DNA from: Streptomyces sp. NRRL F-5727
Lineage (GTDB): Bacteria; Actinomycetota; Actinomycetes; Streptomycetales; Streptomycetaceae
NCBI RefSeq assembly: GCF_000719555.1
Contig: NZ_JOGX01000009.1
Coordinates: 120,236-184,235, forward strand
Direction of reading: 5' to 3'
DNA: 64,000 nt
The notes under the pieces were generated by a model. The model was not told where the DNA came from. It worked only from the letters and a program-made list of their open reading frames with translations, and made no database searches. Positions 1 to 8,297 of this stretch are shown piece by piece. The translations under genes and the position numbers were made by a program. Position 1 is the stretch's first letter, and every line of letters begins with the position of its first letter.

Positions 1-57
1 GTCTTTCACGTTGGTTTTGCGAATTCCGCGGGACAGCGCGGGAAATGAGGTCTCCAC

Positions 58-1902
58 ATGTGCGGAATTTCTGGCTGGGTCTCCTTCGAATCCGATCTGA
101 CGCGCCGGCGTGACGCCCTCGACGCCATGACCGGGACGATGGCGTGCCGCGGACCGGACGCCTGCGGCACGTACGTGGACACCCATGTCGGGCTGGGGCA
201 CCGGCGGCTCGCCATCATCGACCTGCCCGGCGGCACCCAGCCGATGAGCGTGCGCACGCCGGCCGGCGCCGTCGTCCTGGTGTATTCCGGCGAGGCGTAC
301 AACTACCGCGAGCTGCGCGACCGCCTCCGGGGGCTGGGGCATTCCTTCACGACGGAGAGCGACACCGAGGTCGTGCTCCACGCCTATCTCGAATGGGGCG
401 AGAGCCTCGTCGACCACCTCGACGGCATGTACGCGTTCGCCATATGGGACGAGCGGGAGCAGAAGCTGGTCCTCGTGCGCGACCGCATGGGGATCAAGCC
501 GCTCTTCTACCACCCCACTCCGGACGGCGTGCTGTTCGGCTCCGAGCCCAAGGCGATCCTGGCCAACCCGCTGGTGCGCAAGGCGGTCGACACCGACGGC
601 CTGCGCGAGCTCTTCGCCCAGACCAAGACCCCCGGCTGGGCCCTGTGGAAGGGCATGCACGAGATGCTGCCCGGCACGGTGATCACCGTGGACCGCGACG
701 GGCTGCGGCAGCGGACCTACTGGAGCCTGAAGGCCGTCGAGCACACCGACAGCCGCGAGGACACCGTGGCGCGGATCCGGGAGATGCTCACCGGGATCGT
801 CGACCGGCAGATGATCTCGGACGTGCCCCAGGGCGTGCTCCTCTCGGGCGGGCTGGACTCCAGCGCGCTCACCGGCCTGGCGGCCGAGCGGCTGGCCCTC
901 CGCGGCGAGCGGGTGCGCACCTTCTCGGTGGACTTCGCCGGCCAGGAGGAGAACTTCGTCCCCGACGAGATGCGGGAGACCCCCGACTCGCCCTTCGTCC
1001 GTGACGTGGTGGCCCACGTGGGCTCCGACCACCACGACGTCGTGCTGAACCCCGCGGACCTCTCGGACCCCGCGGTGCGGCGCGCCGCCGTGGCCTCCCG
1101 GGACATCCCGAACGGCTTCGGCGACCTGGACAACTCCCTCTACCTGCTCTTCAAGGCGATCCGCGAGCGCTCGACCGTGGCGCTGTCCGGGGAGTCGGCC
1201 GACGAGGTGTTCGGCGGCTACCCCTGGTTCCACGTCGAGGCGCTCACCCGGGTCCCCACCTTCCCCTGGATGACGGTCATCCCGCCGCTGAGCCTGGAGT
1301 CCCGCACCGACCACATCGAGCCCGGGCTGCGGAAGCGGCTCGACGTGGGCGCCTACACCGCCGACCAGTACGCGGCGGCGCTCGCCGAGGTCGAGCACCT
1401 CGACGGCGAGTCGGAGCAGGACCGCCGGATGCGCTCGATCTTCCACCTGCACCTGACGCGCTTCGTCCGCAACATGCTGGACCGCAAGGACCGGCTCTCC
1501 ATGGCCGTCGGCCTGGAGGTGCGGGTGCCCTTCTGCAACCACGAGCTGGTCGAGTACGTGTACAACACGCCGTGGTCGATGAAGACGTTCGACGGCCGGG
1601 AGAAGAGCCTGCTGCGCCACGCGGCCGCGCACGTGATGCCGAGCTCGGTGGTGGAGCGGGTCAAGAGTCCGTACCCCTCGCCGCAGAACCCCGAGTACGC
1701 GGCCAACCTCCAGCAGCAGGTGAAGGAGATCCTCGCCTCCCCGGAGACCGAGCTGTTCGCGCTCGTCGACCGGGCCTGGGCGCAGCAGGTCGTGGCGCAG
1801 GACCCGGCGGGCATGCCGATGGGCGTGCGGGCCGGCCTGGAGCGGGTGCTCGACCTGAACACCTGGCTGGAGCTGCACGCGCCGGAACTGCTGCTGGACT
1901 GA
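58..1902 (+). CDS. asnB: Asparagine synthase (glutamine-hydrolysing)
   Basis: Makes asparagine from aspartate, ATP and glutamine-derived ammonia in the cytosol. The protein begins MCGISGW, so Cys2 becomes the N-terminal nucleophile of the class II glutamine amidotransferase domain (about residues 1-210). The synthetase domain carries the pyrophosphate loop SGGLDSS at about residues 263-269 and the motif GESADEVFGGYPW further on. At 614 aa it has the usual length of actinobacterial AsnB. The ATG follows a GAGG box seven bases upstream. The gene appears monocistronic; the 57 bases before it do not show the upstream neighbour. Family assignment is secure. Whether it serves primary asparagine supply or amidation of another substrate cannot be told from sequence. 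Confidence 0.95.
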   Translation: MCGISGWVSFESDLTRRRDALDAMTGTMACRGPDACGTYVDTHVGLGHRRLAIIDLPGGTQPMSVRTPAGAVVLVYSGEAYNYRELRDRLRGLGHSFTTESDTEVVLHAYLEWGESLVDHLDGMYAFAIWDEREQKLVLVRDRMGIKPLFYHPTPDGVLFGSEPKAILANPLVRKAVDTDGLRELFAQTKTPGWALWKGMHEMLPGTVITVDRDGLRQRTYWSLKAVEHTDSREDTVARIREMLTGIVDRQMISDVPQGVLLSGGLDSSALTGLAAERLALRGERVRTFSVDFAGQEENFVPDEMRETPDSPFVRDVVAHVGSDHHDVVLNPADLSDPAVRRAAVASRDIPNGFGDLDNSLYLLFKAIRERSTVALSGESADEVFGGYPWFHVEALTRVPTFPWMTVIPPLSLESRTDHIEPGLRKRLDVGAYTADQYAAALAEVEHLDGESEQDRRMRSIFHLHLTRFVRNMLDRKDRLSMAVGLEVRVPFCNHELVEYVYNTPWSMKTFDGREKSLLRHAAAHVMPSSVVERVKSPYPSPQNPEYAANLQQQVKEILASPETELFALVDRAWAQQVVAQDPAGMPMGVRAGLERVLDLNTWLELHAPELLLD

Positions 1903-2108
1903 GCGCGCCCGGTCTCCGTCGCGGACGGGTCGGCGGGGGAGTGGCGTGCGGCACACGGGGGTCCGCCGTCCCCGCGGCCCGGCCGGCCGACTGCCGTGCC
2001 GCGCGGGGGGCTTCGGGCCCTCGGCGTGTCCCGGGCGGTCCGGGGCGCGGCCGGGGTGTGAGGGACGTCTCTGGTCCGGGGCGGCACCGGTGCCCCATGG
2101 TGGTGGGC

Positions 2109-2264
2109 ATGAGCGCCACCACCACCCTCGCCGGCCGTCTCCTCTCGCGCACGCGCACGGGCGGCCCTCAGGACGACCGGGGTCCCGAGCTGCTGGAGCA
2201 CGTCCTCGGCTGGACCCTCGTCGTCCTCCTCGCCGTCCTGGTCACCCGCGCGGGTCTCATGTGA
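2109..2264 (+). CDS. Small single-pass membrane protein
   Basis: A 51-residue protein (55 if the in-frame ATG at 2097 is used) with a basic N-terminus, an acidic linker, and one C-terminal hydrophobic segment (VLGWTLVVLLAVLV) ending almost at the stop. I prefer ATG 2109 because it starts a typical MSATTT sequence and a G-rich stretch precedes it. Hydrophobic tail-anchored mini-proteins of this size are common and uncharacterised in Streptomyces. No function can be assigned; it lies between asnB and a convergent Pro/Ala-rich gene. Confidence 0.5.
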   Translation: MSATTTLAGRLLSRTRTGGPQDDRGPELLEHVLGWTLVVLLAVLVTRAGLM

Positions 2265-2276
2265 CCGGGCGGCCGG

Positions 2277-2765
2277 TCAGCGCGCCCCGGCCCACGGGGC
2301 CAGGATCCCGCTGACCCGTACGGTCCGGTCGGCCCAGACGGGCCCCGCGGCGAGCCGCGTCCACTCGGCGTCCCGGCGGCCGGGCAGCGTGCGTCCCTGG
2401 CTGGCCCAGAGCGAGTACAGCGCCTGGTAGATCGGCGGGTCCGGGTGGACCTGCACGGGTACCGGCGCGGGCAGCGGCACGGAGACCATCGTGGGCACCG
2501 GTACGACGGCGGTGGGCGCGGGCGCGTCCGCCGGGGCCGCCGGCGCGGGGACGGGCAGGGGCGCGGCGGCGGGGCGCGGCCCCGGCGCGGGCGTCTCCTC
2601 CGGGGCCGGGGCCCGCGCGGGGAGCGGTGCCGGCGCGGAGCCGTCGGGGGCGGGGCCCGATGCGGCCGTCCCTGCCGGAATCCATTGCGGAACCGATTCT
2701 TCGCCGCCCGGTTCGGTCTGCCGATGCCGACCGACTCCGCTGGGTGTGGAGTACAGCGTGGTCAT
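2277..2765 (-). CDS. Pro/Ala-rich hypothetical protein
   Basis: 162 residues. The middle (about 40-105) is almost entirely Pro, Ala, Val and Gly and is probably disordered. The last 50 residues look folded (IYQALYSLWASQGRTLPGRRD onward, with several Trp). This suggests a short C-terminal domain on a flexible tether. No signal peptide or membrane segment is visible. Start is the ATG at 2765; no convincing ribosome binding site precedes it. I do not recognise a family. The reading frame is favoured by codon bias and by the conserved-looking C-terminus. Confidence 0.55.
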   Translation of the reverse strand: MTTLYSTPSGVGRHRQTEPGGEESVPQWIPAGTAASGPAPDGSAPAPLPARAPAPEETPAPGPRPAAAPLPVPAPAAPADAPAPTAVVPVPTMVSVPLPAPVPVQVHPDPPIYQALYSLWASQGRTLPGRRDAEWTRLAAGPVWADRTVRVSGILAPWAGAR

Positions 2766-2902
2766 GCCGGGACCAACGCGCCCCGCCCCCGCCGGGTCAC
2801 CGCCGGACGCATTCGAGCGACAGTTCGCCTCTTACCCGGCGCGCCCGGCGGCGCACCGCCCCGCCCGCGCGCCCGCGCACGCCTCTGGTCCTCGCCCCGG
2901 AG

Positions 2903-2920
2903 TCTGACGTACCGTCAGAT
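2903..2920 (+). promoter_or_regulatory. Palindromic operator, TetR-type, overlapping a -10 box
   Basis: TCTGACGTACCGTCAGAT, with CTGACG/CGTCAG arms around a TAC core, 26 bases before the GTG of the next gene. The inner TACCGT also fits a TANNNT -10 box, so a bound repressor would block transcription. A copy with 17 of 18 identical bases, in the same orientation relative to its gene, lies at 47083-47100 upstream of the DUF35/thiolase-like pair. Duplication of such a specific site supports regulation by one protein; that it is of the TetR family is inference from the operator style. Confidence 0.7.
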
Positions 2921-2946
2921 CTCCTTCGAGGACCAGGAGGTCAGCC

Positions 2947-4050
2947 GTGGACGACGACCGGCCCGTCGCGCTCGACGAGTACCCCGTGCACCAGGCCCCG
3001 CTCTCCATGAAGCACCACGTCAGCGGCGACCGGAACGCCTACGACCGCTGCATCTTCCACGTCTTCGACCACGCCGGCCGCGCGCTGCTCATCGCCGGGC
3101 TCGGCGTCTACCCCAACACCGGGGTCGTCGACGCCTACGCCACCCTGCGCACCGGCGACCGGCTGCACGCCGTCCGCGCCTCCGACGCGCTCGGCGACGA
3201 CCGGATGCGCCTGGAGGTCGGTCCGCTGCGGATCACCGTCGACGAACCGCTCCGCCGCTTCACCCTGAGCTGCGCCGCCGACCCGGCCGACCCCGACGGG
3301 CTCTCCTTCGACCTCACCTGGACCGGCGACTTCCCCGCCCTCTGGGAGCCGCACCACCTGCAGCGCACCGGCGGCCGGCTCACCCTCGAAGGGCGCCGCT
3401 TCGTCCAGGCCGGCCACTGCGCGGGCACCGTCCGGGCCGGCGGCGAGCGGTTCGAGGTCACGGCGGGGGAGTGGACCGGCACCCGCGACCGCAGCTGGGG
3501 CGTCCGCCCCATCCCCGGTGAGGAGCCCGGCCGCGCGGCCGAGTCCCGCCCCGAGGGCTTCCACTGGCTCTGGATCCCCATGCGCTTCGAGGACCGCTTC
3601 GTGATGGTCGTCGCCCAGGAGGACGCCGACGGCTACCGCACCCTCAACCAGGCCCAGCTGGTCCGCAACGGCCACCGGGACGTCCAGCTCGGCTGGCCCC
3701 GCACCGAGATCGCGTACCGGCCCGGCACCCGCCACCCCGAGAGCGCCGTCGTCCACCTCACCGACCCGAGCGGCAAGCCCCTGGAGATCGGCGTCGAGAT
3801 CCTCGCCTCCTCCCCGCTCGCCGTCGGCGCCGGCTACCCGCCCGCCGGCGACTGGCAGCACGGCACCTGGCAGGGCCGCGACTGGACCGACCGGCGCGTC
3901 TACGACCTCTCCGACCCGGCCGCCCACCCGCTCGCCGCGTACGGCGTCACCGACCACGCGGCCCGCTTCACCCTCGACGGCCGCACCGGCCACGGCATCT
4001 TCGAGCACGGCTCCTTCGGCCGCCACGACCCCAGCGGCTTCACCGGCTGA
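2947..4050 (+). CDS. Uncharacterised two-domain protein, lipocalin/CrtC-like
   Basis: 367 residues with many Trp and Tyr and alternating short hydrophobic stretches, typical of a beta-barrel protein. Motifs such as TRDRSWGVRP and FHWLWIPMRFEDRF resemble the DUF7064/DUF7065 type and hydroxyneurosporene-synthase-like proteins found beside fatty-acid and sterol catabolic genes in actinobacteria (from memory, moderate certainty). There is no signal peptide. The GTG start at 2947 is set by a strong AGGAGG box at 2935-2940. The gene is followed after 22 bases by a phosphotransferase-fold gene, so the two form an operon under the palindromic operator just upstream. A role with a hydrophobic CoA-linked or lipid substrate is inference from context. 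Confidence 0.7.
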   Translation: MDDDRPVALDEYPVHQAPLSMKHHVSGDRNAYDRCIFHVFDHAGRALLIAGLGVYPNTGVVDAYATLRTGDRLHAVRASDALGDDRMRLEVGPLRITVDEPLRRFTLSCAADPADPDGLSFDLTWTGDFPALWEPHHLQRTGGRLTLEGRRFVQAGHCAGTVRAGGERFEVTAGEWTGTRDRSWGVRPIPGEEPGRAAESRPEGFHWLWIPMRFEDRFVMVVAQEDADGYRTLNQAQLVRNGHRDVQLGWPRTEIAYRPGTRHPESAVVHLTDPSGKPLEIGVEILASSPLAVGAGYPPAGDWQHGTWQGRDWTDRRVYDLSDPAAHPLAAYGVTDHAARFTLDGRTGHGIFEHGSFGRHDPSGFTG

Positions 4051-4072
4051 CCGTTCGGAAAGGAGGGACGCG

Positions 4073-5176
4073 ATGGCCACCGCCCCCCGTCCCCGCACCA
4101 CCACCCGCGACCCCGAGGAGCTGGCCGCCCGGCTGACCGCCTGGCTCGACCGCAGGCTGCCCGGCGCCACCGTCTCCGGGCTCGCCGTGCCCGGCTCCAA
4201 CGGCATGTCCAGCGAGACGCTGCTCTTCGACCTGGAGCACCCGGACGCCCCGGTGCGCGGCTGCGCCCTGCGGCTGGCCGCCGACCCCGCCGCGTACACC
4301 GTCTTCCCCGTCTACGACATGGCCCGCCAGCACCGGGTGATGGGGCTCGTCGCCGACCACACCGACGTGCCCGTCCCGCGCGTGCTGTGGCTGGAGGAGG
4401 ACCCGGAACCGCTCGGCGCCCCCTTCTTCGTGATGGCCCGCGCCGAGGGGCGCGTGCCGCCGGACGTCATGCCGTACACGTACGAGGGGAACTGGCTGCA
4501 CGCCGCCACCGACGCCCAACGGGCCGTGCTGGAGGCGGAGTCGGTGGCGGTCCTCGCCCGGCTCCACGACCAGTTCCCGGCGAAGGAGGCCGAGTTCCTG
4601 CTCCCGGACGGCACCGGCAGCCCGCTGCGCCGGCACGTCGACGCCCAACGCGCCTACTACGCCTGGGTGGTGGACGGACTCGCGCCCTCACCGCTGATCG
4701 AGGCCGGCTTCGCGCGCCTGGAGGAGCTGTGGCCGGACGACGAGGGGCCGGCCGTGCTCTGCTGGGGCGACGCCCGGATCGGGAACATCGTCTACGACGG
4801 CTTCACCCCGGCCGCCGTCCTCGACTGGGAGATGGCGGCCTGCGCGCCCCGCGAGGTCGACCTCGGCTGGACCGTCTACCTGCACCGCTTCTTCCAGGAC
4901 CTGACCGTGGGCTTCGGCCAGCCCGGACTCCCCGGCCTCCTGCGCCGCGAGGCGGTCGAGCGGCGGTACGCCGAACTCACCGGGCACACCCCGCGCGCGA
5001 TGGAGTTCCACACCCTGTACGCGGCGCTGCGGCACGCGATCGTGATGCTGAGGATCGCGTACCGCCAGGCGTACTTCGGCGAGGTCGAGGTCCCCGCGGA
5101 CCCCGACCGGCTCATCCTGCACCACGCCGCCCTCGCGGCGATGGTGCGCGGCGCCTACTGGACCGAAGTGGGCTGA
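4073..5176 (+). CDS. Phosphotransferase (APH/choline-kinase fold) family protein
   Basis: 367 residues of the aminoglycoside-phosphotransferase fold. The Brenner-type catalytic region reads LCWGDARIGNIVYDG and is followed by the magnesium-binding DWEMA (about residues 225-260). The canonical catalytic HxDxxxxN is changed to WGDARIGN, which keeps Asp and Asn but replaces His. This ACAD10/FadE36-like subgroup usually sits with acyl-CoA dehydrogenases and is thought to phosphorylate hydroxyacyl substrates rather than drugs. It is preceded by AAGGAGG and ends three bases before a convergent stop codon. Co-transcription with the gene at 2947 suggests lipid catabolism; the substrate is unknown. Confidence 0.85.
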   Translation: MATAPRPRTTTRDPEELAARLTAWLDRRLPGATVSGLAVPGSNGMSSETLLFDLEHPDAPVRGCALRLAADPAAYTVFPVYDMARQHRVMGLVADHTDVPVPRVLWLEEDPEPLGAPFFVMARAEGRVPPDVMPYTYEGNWLHAATDAQRAVLEAESVAVLARLHDQFPAKEAEFLLPDGTGSPLRRHVDAQRAYYAWVVDGLAPSPLIEAGFARLEELWPDDEGPAVLCWGDARIGNIVYDGFTPAAVLDWEMAACAPREVDLGWTVYLHRFFQDLTVGFGQPGLPGLLRREAVERRYAELTGHTPRAMEFHTLYAALRHAIVMLRIAYRQAYFGEVEVPADPDRLILHHAALAAMVRGAYWTEVG

Positions 5177-5179
5177 GGC

Positions 5180-5548
5180 TCAGGCCGCGCGGCGCAGCTG
5201 GGCCGCGCGGATCGGCCGCGAGCCCGGACCGCCGATGTGCGAGAAGGGCTGCGTCCGCCAGTCGAGGCCCTGCGGCAGCGTCAGGAGCAGCGCGGTGTCC
5301 TGCTCCTGGACGCCGGCCTCGTCGTCGGCGGAGGGCGCCTCGGCGGCGGGCCGACCGGTGCCCGGGCAGACCGTGAGGGTGAAGGGGTTCCACGCCGACG
5401 GGCACAGCGCGTGCTCGGGCAGCGCGTCCTCGTCCGCCAGCAGCGCGATCGGCTGATCGCACTCCGGGCAGATCACGCGGAACATCTCGAACGTGTCGTA
5501 CGCGTCGAACTCATCGGACGGCTCGACGGAATCAACGGGCTCCAGCAT
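5180..5548 (-). CDS. Conserved hypothetical protein with zinc-ribbon-like cysteines
   Basis: 122 residues. An acidic N-terminus (MLEPVDSVEPSDEFDAYDTF) precedes FRVICPECDQPIALL, a CxxC pair, with a further Cys in ALCPSAWNPF and VCPGTG, which could complete a zinc site. The C-terminus has no hydrophobic segment. I choose ATG 5548 rather than the longer frame because a GGGGGAG box lies about six bases upstream and the added upstream residues look non-coding. It is divergent from the AsnC-type regulator and ends three bases from the APH gene. Function unknown. Confidence 0.65.
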   Translation of the reverse strand: MLEPVDSVEPSDEFDAYDTFEMFRVICPECDQPIALLADEDALPEHALCPSAWNPFTLTVCPGTGRPAAEAPSADDEAGVQEQDTALLLTLPQGLDWRTQPFSHIGGPGSRPIRAAQLRRAA

Positions 5549-5760
5549 GGAGAACTCCCCCTCGGACAGGTCGGCCGGTACTGTGCGGCCGGGACCACAG
5601 CAAGCCCTTCCCATACGGAACTCCGCATAACCGTGAGCGGGCCCCCGACGGCGCCCGCAAACCTGTGGCGTTCGTCACATGCCCGTCGCAGGTGCCGCGC
5701 GGAAGCCCATAGCGGTGCATACGGCCCGCACCCGGCTGGGCCCCGGACCCTTCGGCGCAA

Positions 5761-5766
5761 TAGGGT
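5761..5766 (+). promoter_or_regulatory. -10 box (TAGGGT) of a leaderless AsnC transcript
   Basis: TAGGGT lies exactly six bases before the ATG at 5773, with no Shine-Dalgarno between. This is the standard actinobacterial geometry for a transcript beginning at the start codon. No clear -35 hexamer was found. Confidence 0.5.
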
Positions 5767-5772
5767 CGGCGC

Positions 5773-6213
5773 ATGGAGGAGCTGGATCGTCAGATCGTGG
5801 AGTTGCTCGTCAAGGACGGGCGCATGAGCTACACCGACCTGGGCAAGGCCACCGGCCTGTCCACGTCGGCCGTGCATCAGCGCGTCCGCAGGCTGGAGCA
5901 GCGCGGTGTCATCCGCGGCTATGCCGCCGTCGTCGACCCCGAGGCGGTGGGCCTGCCGCTGACGGCCTTCATCTCGGTCAAACCCTTCGACCCCAGCGCC
6001 CCCGACGACACCCCCGACCGGCTCGCCGACATCCCCGAGATCGAGGCGTGCCACAGCGTCGCCGGCGACGAGAACTACATCCTCAAGGTCCGGGTCGCCA
6101 CCCCCCTGGAGCTGGAGCACCTGCTCAGCCGCATCCGCTCCCAGGCCCACGTCTCCAGCCGCACCACCGTCGTGCTGTCCACCCCGTACGAAGCCAGGCC
6201 GCCGCGCATTTAG
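5773..6213 (+). CDS. Lrp/AsnC family transcriptional regulator
   Basis: 146 residues, the normal length for a single Lrp/AsnC unit. The N-terminal winged helix-turn-helix occupies about residues 4-55 (YTDLGKATGLSTSAVHQRVRRLEQRGVI). The C-terminal RAM/ACT-like ligand and oligomerisation domain contains AGDENYILKV, the effector-pocket loop. Likely an octameric amino-acid- or metabolite-responsive regulator. Translation is probably leaderless. The next gene, an amidohydrolase, starts nine bases after its stop and is the natural candidate target. The ligand is unknown. Confidence 0.9.
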   Translation: MEELDRQIVELLVKDGRMSYTDLGKATGLSTSAVHQRVRRLEQRGVIRGYAAVVDPEAVGLPLTAFISVKPFDPSAPDDTPDRLADIPEIEACHSVAGDENYILKVRVATPLELEHLLSRIRSQAHVSSRTTVVLSTPYEARPPRI

Positions 6214-6222
6214 CCTGGTCGC

Positions 6223-7851
6223 ATGAGCGAAAGCCTGAACTCCGGCGAACACCGCACCGTGCTCCTGCGCGGTGGAGAAGTCCACAGCCCCGCCGACCCC
6301 TTCGCCACCGCCATGGTGGTGGAGCGCGGTCACATCGCCTGGGTGGGCGAGGAGGGCGCCGCCGACGCCTTCGCCTCCGGCGTGGACGAGGTGGTCGACC
6401 TGGAGGGCGCGCTCGTCACCCCGGCCTTCGTGGACGCCCATGTCCACACCACGGCCACCGGCTTCGCGCTCACCGGCCTCGACCTCTCCTCCGCCGCCTC
6501 GCTCGCCGAGGCGGCGGAGCTGGTCCGCGCCCACGCCGCCGCCCGCCCCGGGGACCGCATCCTCATCGGGCACGGCTGGGACGCCTCCCGCTGGCCCGAG
6601 CGGCGCCCGCTCACCCGCGAGGAGCTGGACGGGCTCACCGGCGGCCGGCCGCTCTACCTCACCCGGATCGACGTCCACTCGGCCGTCGTCACCACCGCGC
6701 TCCTCGACCTCGTCCCCGGCGTACGGGAGCTGGACGGCTTCCACGACGGGCGCGCGCCGCTCACCGGCGACGCCCACCACGCCGTCCGCGCCGCCGCGTT
6801 CGCCGCCGTCTCCCCGGGCCAGCGCACCGAGGCCCAGCGCGCCGCCCGCGCGCACGCCGCCTCCCTCGGCATCGGCACCCTCCACGAGTGCGGCGGACCG
6901 CGGATCTCCTCCGAGGACGACTTCACCGGCCTGCTGGACCTCGCCCGCGCCGAGCCCGGCCCCCGCGTGGTCGGCTACTGGGCCGACCTCGACATCGAGC
7001 GGGCCCGCGCGCTCGGCGCCCTCGGCGCGGCCGGCGACCTCTTCGCCGACGGCTCCCTCGGCTCGCACACCGCCTGCCTCCACGAGCCGTACGCGGACGC
7101 CGCCGGCCACACCGGCGCCGCCCACCTGGACGCCGCCACCGTCGCCGCCCACGTCACGGCCTGCACCGAGGCGGGCCTCCAGGCCGGCTTCCACGCCATC
7201 GGCGACGCCGCCGTGACCGCCGTCGTGGACGGCGTCCGGGCCGCCTCCGAGAAGCTCGGCCTGGCCCGGATCCGCGCCGCCCGGCACCGCATCGAGCACG
7301 CCGAGATGCTCACCCCCGAGACGGTCGCCGCCTTCGCCGAGCTCGGCCTCACCGCCTCCGTCCAGCCCGCCTTCGACGCCCTGTGGGGCGGCGACGAGGG
7401 CATGTACGCCGAGCGCCTCGGCGCCGAGCGGGCCCGCACCCTCAACCCGTACGCGGCCCTGCTGCGCGCAGGCGTGCCGCTCGCCTTCGGCTCGGACAGC
7501 CCGGTCACCCCGCTCGACCCGTGGGGCACCGTCCGGGCCGCCGCCTTCCACCGCACCCCCGAGCACCGGATCTCGGTCCGGGCCGCCTTCACCGCCCACA
7601 CCCGCGGCGGCTGGCGCGCGGTCGGCCGGGACGACGCGGGCACCCTCGTCCCCGGCGCCCCCGCCGACTACGCGATCTGGCGGACCGGCGACCTGGTCGT
7701 CCAGGCGCCCGACGACCGGGTGGCCCGCTGGTCCACCGACCCCCGCTCCGGGACGCCCGGTCTGCCCGATCTGTCCCCCGGTGCCGACCTCCCCGTCTGC
7801 CTCCGGACGGTCGTGTACGGACAGACGGTGTTCGTACGGCCGAACGAGTGA
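6223..7851 (+). CDS. Amidohydrolase family protein (YtcJ-like)
   Basis: 542 residues of the metal-dependent amidohydrolase superfamily, YtcJ/NfdA subgroup. The HxH motif is in FVDAHVHTT (about residues 70-78). Later metal or active-site elements are GFHAIGDAAV, HRIEHAEML and FGSDSPVTPLDPWG. It probably hydrolyses an amide or formamide bond; the substrate is unassigned. ATG 6223 has no ribosome binding site. A TAGCCT -10 box sits six bases upstream and overlaps the TAG stop of the AsnC gene, so it may have its own leaderless transcript as well as read-through. Its neighbour suggests regulation by the AsnC-type protein. Confidence 0.85.
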   Translation: MSESLNSGEHRTVLLRGGEVHSPADPFATAMVVERGHIAWVGEEGAADAFASGVDEVVDLEGALVTPAFVDAHVHTTATGFALTGLDLSSAASLAEAAELVRAHAAARPGDRILIGHGWDASRWPERRPLTREELDGLTGGRPLYLTRIDVHSAVVTTALLDLVPGVRELDGFHDGRAPLTGDAHHAVRAAAFAAVSPGQRTEAQRAARAHAASLGIGTLHECGGPRISSEDDFTGLLDLARAEPGPRVVGYWADLDIERARALGALGAAGDLFADGSLGSHTACLHEPYADAAGHTGAAHLDAATVAAHVTACTEAGLQAGFHAIGDAAVTAVVDGVRAASEKLGLARIRAARHRIEHAEMLTPETVAAFAELGLTASVQPAFDALWGGDEGMYAERLGAERARTLNPYAALLRAGVPLAFGSDSPVTPLDPWGTVRAAAFHRTPEHRISVRAAFTAHTRGGWRAVGRDDAGTLVPGAPADYAIWRTGDLVVQAPDDRVARWSTDPRSGTPGLPDLSPGADLPVCLRTVVYGQTVFVRPNE

Positions 7852-7898
7852 TGTCCGGTTGACGGCCACCCGGATGTACGCACCACGGGTTCGCCCCC

Positions 7899-7950
7899 GA
7901 CCTGCGGATCTTCCCGCCCGGCCTGCGGCTTCTCGGGAACCCCGCAGGTC
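7899..7950 (+). terminator. Probable terminator/hairpin after the amidohydrolase
   Basis: A nine-base inverted repeat, GACCTGCGG at 7899-7907 and CCGCAGGTC at 7942-7950, encloses a GC-rich 34-base segment that can itself fold. It lies 48 bases after the stop codon. No U-tract follows, as is usual in Streptomyces. Moderate support only. Confidence 0.4.
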
Positions 7951-7959
7951 AAACGGGTG

Positions 7960-7990
7960 TTGACAGCCGACCGGCCCGGCCCGGTAGGTT
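7960..7990 (+). promoter_or_regulatory. Housekeeping-type promoter with a long leader ahead of ppm
   Basis: TTGACA at 7960-7965 and TAGGTT at 7985-7990, spaced 19 bases, match the principal sigma factor (HrdB) pattern. Transcription from here would give a leader of about 300 nt before the mannose synthase start at 8298. The 446-base gap 7852-8297 contains this promoter, the upstream hairpin and a second hairpin at 8132-8176, and no gene that I can support. Confidence 0.5.
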
Positions 7991-8131
7991 CTCCCGCGTC
8001 CACCACAGGACGTCCGACCGGACCACACCTCCTCGCCGACGCCGACCGCCGCCCGCGCCTCGGCCGCGAGGGAAGGTTTCACCGGCGGAAGGTGCGACCC
8101 GGGTGGGGCCCGGACGTTCAGTAGACAACGG

Positions 8132-8176
8132 CCTTCGGTCGATCCGCAGCCAGCGGGTCCCGGGTCGGACCGAAGG
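8132..8176 (+). other. Leader hairpin upstream of ppm
   Basis: Perfect nine-base inverted repeat: CCTTCGGTC at 8132-8140 and GACCGAAGG at 8168-8176, with a 27-base loop, inside the long untranslated leader of the mannose synthase gene. It could be an RNA stability or attenuation element. I could not match it to a known riboswitch. Confidence 0.35.
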
Positions 8177-8297
8177 ACGTCGGGCCCCGCACCGCACGCT
8201 CCCGCGCCGGCGTCGCACGTCTCACACCCCGCAGGACCAGACCACGCCGGAGACCTCGCTAAGGTGGGGGCCTGTGTCTGTATCCGAAGGGGCAGTA

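Noticed and set aside
4073-5176. Aminoglycoside resistance kinase
   Set aside because: The fold is shared, but the catalytic His is replaced and the gene is in a lipid-type operon under a catabolic operator.
5473-8082. An 869-codon antisense frame across the AsnC and amidohydrolase genes
   Set aside because: Low-complexity Gly/Val/Ala product with no domain; the plus-strand genes have clear family motifs.
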